A DNA stretch of 64,000 nucleotides, from NCBI RefSeq assembly GCF_002914525.1, contig NZ_LODW01000104.1, positions 186,001 through 250,000 of the forward strand. The letters run 5' to 3'. The stretch's first letter is position 1, and each line of letters opens with the position of its first letter. Both the position numbers and the translations under genes were made by a program. The DNA comes from Rhizobium hidalgonense. GTDB taxonomy: Bacteria; Pseudomonadota; Alphaproteobacteria; Rhizobiales; Rhizobiaceae. A model generated the notes under the pieces. That model did no database searches and was not told where the DNA came from. It saw only the letters and a program-made list of their open reading frames with translations. Shown here in pieces: positions 26,927 to 35,790 of the stretch.

Positions 26927-27785
26927 CCGGCATCGTCGCGCGCTGACTGAACCAGACGCCGGCAAGCACCATGGCGAAGCCGGCGATCTGCGCCGGCGCC
27001 AGGCTCTGGCCGAGCGCCAGCCAGCCGAGCAGGGTCGCGACAACAGGGCTGAGAAAACCGAGCGAGGCGACCGCCGAGGGCTCGATGCGCGACAGGCCGC
27101 GAAACCAGAGCAGATAGGTGAAAGCCGCGCCGATCAGGCCCAGATAGGCGATGCCGGCAATGTTTGCGGCGCTCGGTGCCGGCAGCGACGGTTCGAGCAA
27201 AAGCGCGAAGGGCAGCAGCAGGATGCCGCCTGCGGTCAATTGCCAGGCGGTGAAGGTGAGGTTTGACACCGGCGGCGCCCAGCGCCGCGTCAGCACCGTG
27301 CCGAAGGCCATCGAGACGGCGCCGGCAAGCCCGGCGGCAACACCCACAGGATCGAGCCCAGCCTTCGGCGTCAGCACCAGCAAGCCGACGCCGGCCATGC
27401 CGGCAAGACCCGCCAGCACGGCAAGCGGCCGGATCGGATTGCCGAGGAAAAGCCGTGACAGCGCGATGACGATCAGCGGCTGCACGGCGCCGACCGTTGC
27501 GGCAACGCCGCCGGGCAGCCGGTAGGCCGAGACGAAGAGCATGGCCCAAAAGAACGAGAAGTTCAGGGCGCCGAGAATGAACGCCCTTCCCCACCAGAGG
27601 CCGGTCGGCAGCTTCCGAACAATCAGCAGCAGCAGCAGGCCCGCCGGCAGGGCGCGCAGCAGGGCGACCGTCAGCGGATAGCCCTGGGGCAGGAAGGATG
27701 TGGTGACGAAATAGGTGCTGCCCCAGATGGCCGGCGCCACAGCGGTGGTCAGCACGTCGCCGAGGTATCGCGGATTTGTCTTCAT
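26874..27785 (-). CDS. EamA/DMT-superfamily transporter
   Basis: 303 residues with ten predicted membrane segments in two EamA repeats (IWGSTYFVTT in the first; AYLGLIGAAFTYLLWFRGLSRIEPS in the second). Probably exports amino acids or drugs. Divergent from a MarR gene across a site-rich 81-base gap. The 3' end overlaps the aminopeptidase gene. Confidence 0.88.
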   Translation of the reverse strand: MKTNPRYLGDVLTTAVAPAIWGSTYFVTTSFLPQGYPLTVALLRALPAGLLLLLIVRKLPTGLWWGRAFILGALNFSFFWAMLFVSAYRLPGGVAATVGAVQPLIVIALSRLFLGNPIRPLAVLAGLAGMAGVGLLVLTPKAGLDPVGVAAGLAGAVSMAFGTVLTRRWAPPVSNLTFTAWQLTAGGILLLPFALLLEPSLPAPSAANIAGIAYLGLIGAAFTYLLWFRGLSRIEPSAVASLGFLSPVVATLLGWLALGQSLAPAQIAGFAMVLAGVWFSQRATMPVRPIRPAASPEPANHPV

Positions 27786-27829
27786 ATCAAGAATCTCTAG
27801 TTCAAGATAAATTCAGGATAGCGTATTTT

Positions 27830-27845
27830 ATCTTGACGTCAAGAT
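27830..27845. promoter_or_regulatory. Perfect 16-bp palindrome, MarR operator candidate
   Basis: ATCTTGACGTCAAGAT is fully symmetric and sits 21 bases before the MarR start, between it and the divergent transporter. Further half-sites (TCAAGA near 27787 and TCAAGATA near 27802) lie toward the transporter, as expected if one repressor controls both directions. Confidence 0.65.
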
Positions 27846-27866
27846 GTCCACTGATATCGATAGGGA

Positions 27867-28364
27867 ATGGCTAAAGAGAAGCAAGACCACGTCGACAGGA
27901 TCCTGGCGCAATGGCGGCGTGAGCGGCCGGATCTCGATGTCGAACCGATGGGCATTCTCGGGCGTCTGAAGCGGCTTGGCACTCATCTCGGCCGCGAGGT
28001 CGAAGTCGTGCTGCTGAAACACGGCCTTTCCACCTCGGCCTTCGATGTGTTGGCCACCCTTCGCCGCTCCGGCGCGCCTCACCGGCTTTCGCCGGGCGAG
28101 CTTCTGGAGATGACGATGGTCAGTTCCGGGACGATGACGAACCGGATCGACCGGTTGGAGAAGGCGGGCTTCGTCCAGCGCATTCTCAATCCGGAAGACA
28201 GGCGCAGCGTGCTGATTGCCCTGACGGACAAGGGGTTTGCCACTGTCGAAGAGGCGGTCGACGCCCATGCCGCCAACCAGCAACGGCTGACGGCAAATCT
28301 GAGCGCTGCCGACAAGGCGGAACTCGACCGGCTGCTGAAGAAATTCCTGTCGGATTTCGAATAG
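27867..28364 (+). CDS. MarR-family transcriptional regulator
   Basis: 165 residues. The HTH reads SPGELLEMTMVSSGTMTNRI with the wing NPEDRRSVLIALTDKG, and long N- and C-terminal helices give the dimer. Divergent from the EamA transporter, so it is likely an effector-responsive repressor of that pump. Its TAG abuts, with no spacer, the stop of the convergent oxidoreductase. Confidence 0.9.
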   Translation: MAKEKQDHVDRILAQWRRERPDLDVEPMGILGRLKRLGTHLGREVEVVLLKHGLSTSAFDVLATLRRSGAPHRLSPGELLEMTMVSSGTMTNRIDRLEKAGFVQRILNPEDRRSVLIALTDKGFATVEEAVDAHAANQQRLTANLSAADKAELDRLLKKFLSDFE

Positions 28365-28958
28365 TTACCAGACGGCAGCGAGCGTCTTGCGAACGCGTTC
28401 CAGATGCGCCTTGCGCCTGGCTTCCGTCGTGCGGTCCATGTCGTGCAGGCTCAGCATGCGGAAGACGAGCTTCTTCGAGCAGAAATTGGCGATGCCGCGC
28501 TTCAGCAGGCGGCGGAGCGGATTGCCCATATAGAGATGCACCAGCCACCAGGGTGAGGCCGTCGTGGTCAGCGCATAGAGCAGCCGGATATTGGTGAGCT
28601 GCGGCACGATGCGACCGCCGGCGGCATCATGGGTGAAAGCAATGCCGGGGGCAAAAATGCGATCGAAGAAGCCCTTCAGAATGGCCGGGAAATTGAACCA
28701 CCACTGCGGAAAGACGAGAATAAGACCCTCGGCTGCCCTCAGGCGGGCAACGATATCGGCCACTGCTGACGTGTCGTACGGCACATCGAAATAATTGCGG
28801 CGCTCGGCCGGAGACAGACGCGGATCGAAATCCTCGCCATAAAGATCAATGAGATCGACGACATGGCCGGAAGCTTCCAGTGCCTCGCGGGCCGTGCGCG
28901 CCACCGAGGCTGCAAAGCTTTCCGGCAATGGATGGGCAAGCACCAGCAAGATCCGCAT
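28365..28958 (-). CDS. NAD(P)H-dependent oxidoreductase, flavodoxin-like (NQO1/MdaB type)
   Basis: 197 residues. Flavodoxin-fold motifs: LVLAHPLPESF for the phosphate loop of FMN/FAD and FPQWWFNFPAILKGFFDR for the quinone-reductase loop. Likely a two-electron quinone reductase. Its ATG lies one base after the xseA stop, so it is co-transcribed with xseA. Confidence 0.88.
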   Translation of the reverse strand: MRILLVLAHPLPESFAASVARTAREALEASGHVVDLIDLYGEDFDPRLSPAERRNYFDVPYDTSAVADIVARLRAAEGLILVFPQWWFNFPAILKGFFDRIFAPGIAFTHDAAGGRIVPQLTNIRLLYALTTTASPWWLVHLYMGNPLRRLLKRGIANFCSKKLVFRMLSLHDMDRTTEARRKAHLERVRKTLAAVW

Positions 28959-28959
28959 C

Positions 28960-30546
28960 TCAGAACAGACTTCCCTGCTTCGAGGGATCGCCCGCTTCCT
29001 GCCGAGTGGGTCGCTTCTTCAGCGCCGCGGGCGCTGTGCCGCCCTCGGTGGTGACGGCGCCGATGCGGCCGTCGGAAAATTCGATCGAGACCGCGGCACC
29101 GGCCGAAAGAGCGGCGGCCTGCGACACCGGCCTGTCTTCGTCGTCGCGGATCACCGCGTAACCGCGCTTCAGCACATTTTTATAGGAGAGCGACTGCAGC
29201 ACGCGGTCCTGCGCCGCAAGCGCAGCTTTTGCCCGGATCAGCCGATGGGACGTCGCGATATCGGCGTGCCGGATGAGATTGGCGAGATGGTCGCGGGCGC
29301 GGCCGGTTTGCGCCTGCAGGCGAGCGGGCAGCGAGGCGAAGACCGCCTCGGCGCGGTCGACACGGGATGTCGAGCGATCGATCAGCCGTTCGACCATGCG
29401 TTCGGCCCGCACCATGCGCTCGTTGAGCGTCTGGCGGCGCTCGGCGATGCGATTGGACAGCACATCAGGGCGCAGATGCGCGGCGACACGCTCGAAGCCG
29501 CGGCGTTTGTTGATGGTGTTGAGTTCCAGTCCGCGGCCAAGGCCGGCCGCCGCTTCGTCGAAACGCCGACGCGGCAAGGCGAGCAGCTGATCGAGCGACG
29601 GCAGAGCCCGCATCAGGGCGCGCACCGACTGGCGGCGCTGATCCATCTGTCGGTTCATGCAGCCCTGCAGCCGCGCGGCAAGGGTGGCGGCCTGCGCCTC
29701 GAGCTCCGCCTTGACCGGCACTGCCATTTCCGCAGCCCCGGTCGGCGTTGGCGCTCGGACATCGGCGGCATAGTCGATCAGCGTCCAGTCGGTTTCGTGG
29801 CCGACGGCCGAGATCAGCGGTATCCGGCTTTCGGCCGCAGCACGCACGACTATTTCGTCGTTGAAACTCCAGAGATCTTCCAGGCTGCCGCCGCCGCGCG
29901 CGACGATCAGCACGTCCGGACGCGGGATGGCGCCTGAAGGTTCCAGCGCGTTGAAACCGCGGATGGCATTCGCCACCTCCTCGCCGGAGCCCTCGCCCTG
30001 GACCTTCACCGGCCAGACGAGGACATGCACTGGAAAACGATCCGAGATACGGTGAAGGATATCGCGGATGACCGCGCCGGTCGGCGAGGTGACGACGCCG
30101 ATCACACGAGGCATAAAGGGCAGCCGCTTCTTGCGGGCGGCATCGAACAGGCCTTCGGCGCCGAGCTTGCGCTTGCGCTCCTCGATCAGCGCCATCAGCG
30201 CGCCGGCGCCGGCCGGTTCCAGCGTCTCGATGACGATCTGATATTTCGAGGAGCCGGGAAAGGTCGTCACCTTGCCGGTGGCAATCACTTCCATGCCCTC
30301 TTCCGGACGGAACTTCAGCCGCGAGAAGGTGCCCTTCCAGATGACGGCGTCGATGCGCGCACGATCGTCCTTCAGCGAGAAATAGGCATGGCCCGAGGAG
30401 TGCGGGCCACGATAGCCTGATATTTCGCCGCGCACGCGAACCTGATCGAAGGCCGTTTCGACGGTGCGCTTGATCGAGCCGGAAAGCTCCGAAACCGAAT
30501 ATTCGGCAAGGTTGGTCGGCGAATCGCTGTCGAAGACGTTGCTCAT
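28960..30546 (-). CDS. xseA: Exodeoxyribonuclease VII large subunit
   Basis: 528 residues. N-terminal OB fold (VRVRGEISGYRGPHSSGHAY, FSLKDDRARID) then the catalytic domain with GVVTSPTGAVIRDI, ARGGGSLEDLWSFNDE and SAVGHETDWTLIDYAAD, the last carrying conserved residues for nuclease action. With XseB it degrades single-stranded DNA to acid-soluble oligonucleotides. xseB is not in the window. Followed one base later by the quinone-reductase-like gene. Confidence 0.97.
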   Translation of the reverse strand: MSNVFDSDSPTNLAEYSVSELSGSIKRTVETAFDQVRVRGEISGYRGPHSSGHAYFSLKDDRARIDAVIWKGTFSRLKFRPEEGMEVIATGKVTTFPGSSKYQIVIETLEPAGAGALMALIEERKRKLGAEGLFDAARKKRLPFMPRVIGVVTSPTGAVIRDILHRISDRFPVHVLVWPVKVQGEGSGEEVANAIRGFNALEPSGAIPRPDVLIVARGGGSLEDLWSFNDEIVVRAAAESRIPLISAVGHETDWTLIDYAADVRAPTPTGAAEMAVPVKAELEAQAATLAARLQGCMNRQMDQRRQSVRALMRALPSLDQLLALPRRRFDEAAAGLGRGLELNTINKRRGFERVAAHLRPDVLSNRIAERRQTLNERMVRAERMVERLIDRSTSRVDRAEAVFASLPARLQAQTGRARDHLANLIRHADIATSHRLIRAKAALAAQDRVLQSLSYKNVLKRGYAVIRDDEDRPVSQAAALSAGAAVSIEFSDGRIGAVTTEGGTAPAALKKRPTRQEAGDPSKQGSLF

Positions 30547-30865
30547 CCCTTGTTTCTATGTCGATCGGCAGGAAACTGGAAGGTCGCGTCCGCCGACGAA
30601 GCCTGTTTTCCCGGCTGTCGAGCTCGTTGGCGGCGGCCGCAGTCTGCGTTACTCATCGTCTGTATGCGGTCGCGGAGCTTGGCGGATGAACAGTGAAATC
30701 GGGTAAATCCGTTTGGTTGCGGAACGCATAGTTACAATGCGCGTTATAGACGAAAGGGATTGCTAACCACCGCAATTCAAAGGCTTTTCGGCGGGCATTG
30801 CCGGTAAGTCTTTGTTAGCTGGCGCTTCCTATGCTTCCCCTCGTTATCTCTGGGAAGGTGCTGAA
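30547..30865. other. Intergenic region between xseA and a small membrane protein
   Basis: About 320 bases between divergent genes, holding both promoters in principle. A loose inverted repeat (ACGCAT near 30724 and ATGCGCGT near 30738) was seen. No gene, RNA or repeat was recognised. Confidence 0.5.
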
Positions 30866-31114
30866 ATGATTACTCTCACAGCAGCAGCATTGGGCATCAG
30901 CGCCGGGCAAACGCGCTCGGCTGCCGCGATCGCGTTGATCGCCGCGCTCATTGGAATAACCTTCGCGTTGGCGGCGATAACCTCGCCCGGCCCGGTCTCA
31001 ATCCTGGCCTTCGTCTACGCCGTCCTCGGCTATAATGGCGGCCTCATGCTCTTCGTGCTCGGGCTCTATGCCAATACGCGCCTTCGCCGCATGACGACGC
31101 GCGTTTCCCACTAA
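30866..31114 (+). CDS. Small membrane protein, unknown function
   Basis: 82 residues with two hydrophobic helices (AAIALIAALIGITFALAA and SILAFVYAVLGYNGG-like) and an arginine-rich cytoplasmic tail. The start at 30866 is supported by GGGAAGG seven bases upstream; a longer frame from 30812 lacks one. Not recognised as a named family. Convergent with the GT-C-like gene, with a 23-base gap. Confidence 0.6.
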   Translation: MITLTAAALGISAGQTRSAAAIALIAALIGITFALAAITSPGPVSILAFVYAVLGYNGGLMLFVLGLYANTRLRRMTTRVSH

Positions 31115-31137
31115 AGGATTGGCCAAAACTGCCGGCG

Positions 31138-32979
31138 TCAATTCGCCGCCGGCCGATAGCGAAAGAACTGAACGCCGACGTTCGCCGCCTTCGGAAGCGG
31201 CGCCAGATAGGGCGGTATATTTCCCTTGCCGAGTTCGGCATAGAGCCCATGCGGTTTCAACTTGGCAATCTCTCGCGTCTGTAGATCACCGGGACAGAAG
31301 CCAAGCTCCGTCACACCAGCCCCCTTCAGGAAGGCTTCTGCCTCCTGCGGCTCCGCCAGCCCGATGTGCAGTTCCGTCAGCATGCCGCGCTGATTGCGGT
31401 GGTAGGGCGCGGAAAGAACCCGGTTTTGCGTAAAACGGAGGATCGGCACGCCCATTTCCGAGGGTGCGGAAACCAACCCGGCCGGAAGACCGGCAATCGG
31501 CGCCAGTGCCTGCCTCGATGTGCAGGAAAGCACCTTTTCCGCCGCCTGCTTCTGCGCGCCATTGCCCATCTGCAGCGAGACAAGTCCGCCGCCGAGAGCC
31601 CAGGCGGCCGGCACGCTTGCGAGGACAGTCACGATATAAACGAAGGCGGCGGCAACGTTCTCGCTGTCGCTATTGGAGATCCGCCTGATATCGATGATCA
31701 GCAGGGCAAGTGGCAGAATGGAGAGTAGGTTCGAGAAAGTCGAGCCGCGCACCTGGACCAGCGCAATCGCCCAGCTCGTGGCCAGCAGGAAAAGCAGGAC
31801 CAGATGGACCTGCATGCGGTCGCGCCGAACGATGCGGAAGATGCAGACCGCGATGCCGAACAGGCCGGCCGCATAGAAGCCACCGATGGAGAAGGGATCG
31901 GTGCGAGCAAGAACGAAGGCCGACTGTGCTTCCGACACATTCCTCAGCCAGAGTTCGACCAGCATCGGATCAAGACCGGCGAGCGGATCGCTCAGGCATT
32001 GCGGCGCAATCACTATCGCCGAACCGAAAACACCGGCACCGACCAGGCCAAGCGCCGCAAAGCGCAACAGCCGATGCAAGTGGCTCGTGACGACCGCCGA
32101 GAACAGCAGCAACCCGCCGCCGATTGCCGCCAGGCTGTAGTAACCGAGCGAGAGATTGTCGCAGGTGACCGTCGAATAGAGCCGGGGCGGAACCGTTGCG
32201 ACAAAGAGAATGCTGATCGCAATTGCCAGCGCCAAGCCGAAGGCCTTCGCGGCGGCGGCGAATTCTTCCCCTTCCCACGCCCAGAGTAAAGCGATGGTCA
32301 GACAGACGGCAGCGACGAACGGCGTCGTCTCGGCGCCGATGGCGATGGCAACCGCGGCCGCCACACCGGCAATCGCATAACTCCAACCGCGCCGATGTGG
32401 ATCCAACAACATCGCCACCATCGTCGCAACCAGCGCCAGCTGCGCATTGTGATGATCGATGGCGCCCGGCGCGAAACGGTTGCCGGTGTAGATCGCAAGA
32501 CCGGTCATGCCGAGACAGATATGCATGCCGGCAATACCGCCGATACGCCGCCCGGCAACGGCCATGGCAAGCATGGCGGGCAGGACGAGCGAAACCGGCC
32601 AGATGGCGAGCGCCAGGGCCTCGGCTGTCTCGTGGCGCGCAAACAGGCCGAAGAACCAGACCAGCGAAGCGATCGGCAGATCGATCAGCCGCGACCAGTG
32701 CATCAGCGTGCCGCCACCGAGGCCGAGGCGATATTGCATCAGATCGAACCATCCCTGCCCGGCGAGAAAATCGCGGACCTCGATGAGACGCATTCCGTCG
32801 TCATTGTCGGGACCGACATAATCGGTCGCGGTGGAAAGCTTGGCGACGAGGAGGATGGTGGCGAGAATAACGCTATAGGCAATGACGGTTGGCCACAGGC
32901 GCATCATCAGCCTCCCCAACCCGCCCCTTCGGGCGGCGGTCACGGATGCGGCATTGGCGATCGGCTGCACGGCGTTCAT
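31138..32979 (-). CDS. Large polytopic membrane protein, GT-C glycosyltransferase-like
   Basis: 613 residues with roughly a dozen membrane helices and a C-terminal periplasmic domain. The first large loop contains GPDNDDGMRLIEVRDF, an Asp-rich motif placed as in GT-C enzymes such as STT3, which take sugars from polyprenyl phosphate carriers. It is divergent from a GT2 polyprenyl-phosphate sugar synthase and a GtrA flippase, so the three probably form a Gtr-type system: charging, flipping and transferring a sugar to a cell-surface acceptor. The acceptor cannot be read. Confidence 0.7.
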   Translation of the reverse strand: MNAVQPIANAASVTAARRGGLGRLMMRLWPTVIAYSVILATILLVAKLSTATDYVGPDNDDGMRLIEVRDFLAGQGWFDLMQYRLGLGGGTLMHWSRLIDLPIASLVWFFGLFARHETAEALALAIWPVSLVLPAMLAMAVAGRRIGGIAGMHICLGMTGLAIYTGNRFAPGAIDHHNAQLALVATMVAMLLDPHRRGWSYAIAGVAAAVAIAIGAETTPFVAAVCLTIALLWAWEGEEFAAAAKAFGLALAIAISILFVATVPPRLYSTVTCDNLSLGYYSLAAIGGGLLLFSAVVTSHLHRLLRFAALGLVGAGVFGSAIVIAPQCLSDPLAGLDPMLVELWLRNVSEAQSAFVLARTDPFSIGGFYAAGLFGIAVCIFRIVRRDRMQVHLVLLFLLATSWAIALVQVRGSTFSNLLSILPLALLIIDIRRISNSDSENVAAAFVYIVTVLASVPAAWALGGGLVSLQMGNGAQKQAAEKVLSCTSRQALAPIAGLPAGLVSAPSEMGVPILRFTQNRVLSAPYHRNQRGMLTELHIGLAEPQEAEAFLKGAGVTELGFCPGDLQTREIAKLKPHGLYAELGKGNIPPYLAPLPKAANVGVQFFRYRPAAN

Positions 32980-33140
32980 CGTGGTTAGCGCTTCGTTTCC
33001 AGATGGCCGAAGCTTAGCCGTCGCCGATCAAGAAAGTGTAAAGCCGATTGCGGCAGCGGCCGATTTTGCGCTCGTCATAGGGTCTTATTAACGGCGCGTG
33101 ATTTAGGCTGCGTGCGGCTTTAAGTGTAACGAGTAGAGTC

Positions 33141-34148
33141 ATGGCCCGATCGCGTACCGATAACCCGAACATTGCCGTTCTGCTTCCCTGTTATAACGAG
33201 GCAGCGACAATCGGTCCCGTAGTGCGAGGCTTCCGCGCGACGCTGCCGGAGGCAGCGATCCACGTCTATGACAATAATTCCACCGACGGCACCGCGCTGC
33301 AGGCGATGCTTGCGGGCGCGCAAGTCGTACGCGAACGGCGGCAGGGCAAGGGCCACGTCGTGCGCCGTATGTTCGCCGATATCGACGCCGACATATACAT
33401 CATTGCCGACGGCGACGGCACTTACGCGCCAGGCGATGCCGAAGAGCTGGTGCGGACACTGCTGACCGAGCGCGCCGACATGGTGGTTGGAACCCGACGC
33501 GGCGTTCACGCAGATGCCGGCCGTCAGGGCCATGCGCTCGGCAACCGGCTTTTCAACCTGCTCTACCGGACGATCTTCGGCCCCGACTTCACCGATATCT
33601 TTTCCGGCTACCGCGCTTTCTCGCGCCGCTTCGTCAAGAGCTTCCCAGCGGTGTCAGGCGGTTTCGAGATCGAAACCGAAATGTCCGTGCACGCCTCCCG
33701 GCTGAAGCTGCCGGTCAGCGAACTGGAACTCGATTACGGCCGCCGGCCGGAAGGCTCGCATTCCAAGCTTTCGACCTTCCGCGACGGCGGCAAGATCCTC
33801 TGGATGTTCGCCATGCTGATGAAGGAAACCCGGCCTTTCGCCTTCTTCAGCACGATCAGCGCCACCTTCATGCTGGCAAGCCTCGGCTTCATGGCGCCGG
33901 TGCTGGCGGAATATTTCGCAACGGGCCTCGTCAGCCGCATGCCGACCTGGGTGCTGTCGATGGCGCTGATGATGATCTCCTTCATGCTGTTTACCGCCGG
34001 CGTCATCCTGGATTCGGTGGCCCGCGCCCGCGCCGAACAGCTTCGTATCCACTATATGAGCCTGGAGACGCCGAGCGCGGTCAAGGCGCCTCTCAGCCAA
34101 ACAGCGCCCGTATCGCGCGCGCGTCCCGGCAAGGCGGATGCGGCATGA
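33141..34148 (+). CDS. GT2 glycosyltransferase, polyprenyl-phosphate sugar synthase (DPM1/GtrB-like)
   Basis: 335 residues. GT2 motifs: VLLPCYNEAATIGPVV, DNNSTDGT, the nucleotide-sugar Asp motif ADGDGTY and FSGYRAFSRRFVK. Two C-terminal membrane helices (residues about 240-300) anchor it. It should transfer a sugar from a nucleotide donor to undecaprenyl phosphate at the inner membrane. ATGA overlap with the GtrA gene. Confidence 0.88.
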   Translation: MARSRTDNPNIAVLLPCYNEAATIGPVVRGFRATLPEAAIHVYDNNSTDGTALQAMLAGAQVVRERRQGKGHVVRRMFADIDADIYIIADGDGTYAPGDAEELVRTLLTERADMVVGTRRGVHADAGRQGHALGNRLFNLLYRTIFGPDFTDIFSGYRAFSRRFVKSFPAVSGGFEIETEMSVHASRLKLPVSELELDYGRRPEGSHSKLSTFRDGGKILWMFAMLMKETRPFAFFSTISATFMLASLGFMAPVLAEYFATGLVSRMPTWVLSMALMMISFMLFTAGVILDSVARARAEQLRIHYMSLETPSAVKAPLSQTAPVSRARPGKADAA

Positions 34149-34522
34149 GAAAGCTCATCCGCTTCACTATCGCCGGCGGCATCGGCTTCCTCGTCGATGC
34201 CGGCGTCCTGTCGGGGCTGCTCCATCTGACGCCGCTCGGGCCTTTTCTGGCACGGCTCGTCGCGATCGCCCTCGCAATGGCGGCGACCTGGGCTTTCAAC
34301 CGGAGCTTCACCTTCGAGCGCACCAGTCGTTCTCTTGCCGCTGAAGGCTTTCGCTACGGTTCGGTGGGGGTAACGGCAGCGCTGGTCAATTACGGGCTCT
34401 ATTCGGCGCTTCTGCTGTCGCTGCCGGCACTACAGCCGCTTGCAGCCATGGTGATCGCCAGCATCGCCTCGATGGTCTTCAGCTTCTTCGGCTATTCGCG
34501 CTTCGTCTTCCGCGCCGAATAA
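34145..34522 (+). CDS. GtrA-family flippase-like membrane protein
   Basis: 125 residues with four predicted helices; GtrA features include FTIAGGIGFLVDAGVL and ATWAFNRSFTFE. Small proteins of this family are thought to flip polyprenyl-linked sugars to the periplasmic face. The start codon overlaps the stop of the GT2 gene, so the two are translationally coupled. Confidence 0.88.
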   Translation: MRKLIRFTIAGGIGFLVDAGVLSGLLHLTPLGPFLARLVAIALAMAATWAFNRSFTFERTSRSLAAEGFRYGSVGVTAALVNYGLYSALLLSLPALQPLAAMVIASIASMVFSFFGYSRFVFRAE

Positions 34523-34527
34523 TTATA

Positions 34528-34629
34528 GCGCCGCGCGCCTTTTTCGGACGCGCAAAGGACGCTGTCACACCTTGAATCTGCCGATAATCCTTTCCGAAAA
34601 TCGATTCCGATTTTCGGGGTTATGCGCTA
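34528..34629. repeat. Rhizobial-type intergenic repeat, copy B
   Basis: The first part repeats the CGGACGCGC ... ACAC ... TGAATCTGC blocks of 18336-18394. The second part holds CCGAAAATCG-ATTC-CGATTTTCGG (34594-34617), a perfect ten-base hairpin. It lies between convergent genes and its end overlaps the stop of the Gfo/Idh gene, so it may also act as a terminator. Confidence 0.5.
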
Positions 34630-35613
34630 GACCGCCTCCCAGCCGTCCTTCTCGCTCGCCCGGTAGATCGCGTCGATCACCTTCTGGTTCAGCTTCGAAT
34701 TTTCCAGCGTGACGATCTCTTCCTTGCCGTCCTTGACCGCCCGCGCGAAGGCCTCGACCTCACGCTTGTACTGGCGGCTGTCCTGGAAGCGGAAGATACG
34801 CGATTCATTGTGGCTGCGGTCGGCGAGCTCGATCTCCTCAGGCCCCCAGCGATTGGCGTTGAAAGGCGATTTGACCTCGATATAGCCGTCGGTGCCGTGA
34901 AAGACCATCATCTGGCGGTTGGCCATTTGCGTCGAGATATAGAAGCTCAGCTCGAAATCGCCGAAATCGGCCTTGACGCTCGAATAGATATCCGTGCCAA
35001 AATCCAAATCGCGTTCGGTGATCGCCTGGATCCGCAACGGTTCCTTGCCGGTAGAAAATCGGGTGCTCATGACAGGATAGACGCCGATATCGGGAAGGCC
35101 GCCGCCGCCGAGCTCGGGAATGTTGCGCATGTTGGCGGCATCGCGGTTGAAATAGGTGAAGGCGCCCTGCACATGCCGGAGCGAACCGATTGCACCCTGG
35201 TCGATCAGCGCGCGCACCTTCAGCCAGACCGGTGAATAGGTGATCATGTAGGCTTCGGTGACCACCACGCGGTTGCGATCGCGGGCGGCGATCACATCGT
35301 CGATATCGCCTGATTTCAACGCAATCGGTTTTTCGCAGAGCACGTGCTTGCCGGCATCGGCTGCTTTGATCGTCCATTCTATATGCTGCGAGGTCGGCAG
35401 CGGGATATAGACGGCGTCGATGACGTCGGAGGCCAGCATCTCCTCGTAGGAACCGAAGGCATGCGGCACGGAGAAGCGGTCCGCCATCTCCCTGGCGCGT
35501 GAGAGATCACGGCTTGCAATCGCCGTGACGACGCAGTTTTCGGCGTCCTGGATTGCGGGAACGACATTGTCGCGGCCGATCTTCGCCGTTGAAAGGATAC
35601 CGAAGCGCAACAT
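34627..35613 (-). CDS. Gfo/Idh/MocA-family oxidoreductase
   Basis: 328 residues. N-terminal Rossmann fold (FGILSTAKIGRDNVVPAI), then the family's HVLCEKPIAL with the lysine that aids hydride transfer, and GGGGLPDIGVYPV in the C-terminal half. Oxidises or epimerises a sugar or inositol-type substrate with NAD(P). GGGAG seven bases before the ATG. Stands alone. Confidence 0.9.
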   Translation of the reverse strand: MLRFGILSTAKIGRDNVVPAIQDAENCVVTAIASRDLSRAREMADRFSVPHAFGSYEEMLASDVIDAVYIPLPTSQHIEWTIKAADAGKHVLCEKPIALKSGDIDDVIAARDRNRVVVTEAYMITYSPVWLKVRALIDQGAIGSLRHVQGAFTYFNRDAANMRNIPELGGGGLPDIGVYPVMSTRFSTGKEPLRIQAITERDLDFGTDIYSSVKADFGDFELSFYISTQMANRQMMVFHGTDGYIEVKSPFNANRWGPEEIELADRSHNESRIFRFQDSRQYKREVEAFARAVKDGKEEIVTLENSKLNQKVIDAIYRASEKDGWEAV

Positions 35614-35790
35614 ATCAATCTCCCAAAGCTGATGTCCGCGAACCTTATTCAGGCCCTAGCTGCAGCGCAATGGCGCGACTGGAAATCACGGAAGTTTGGT
35701 TTCCCTGATCCCGGGATCGCGCTAGGTTAGTTCAGGCGGCGTTCTGCCCTAACTGCGATTTCAAACATTTCAGTCATTTTGGAGAGCGTC

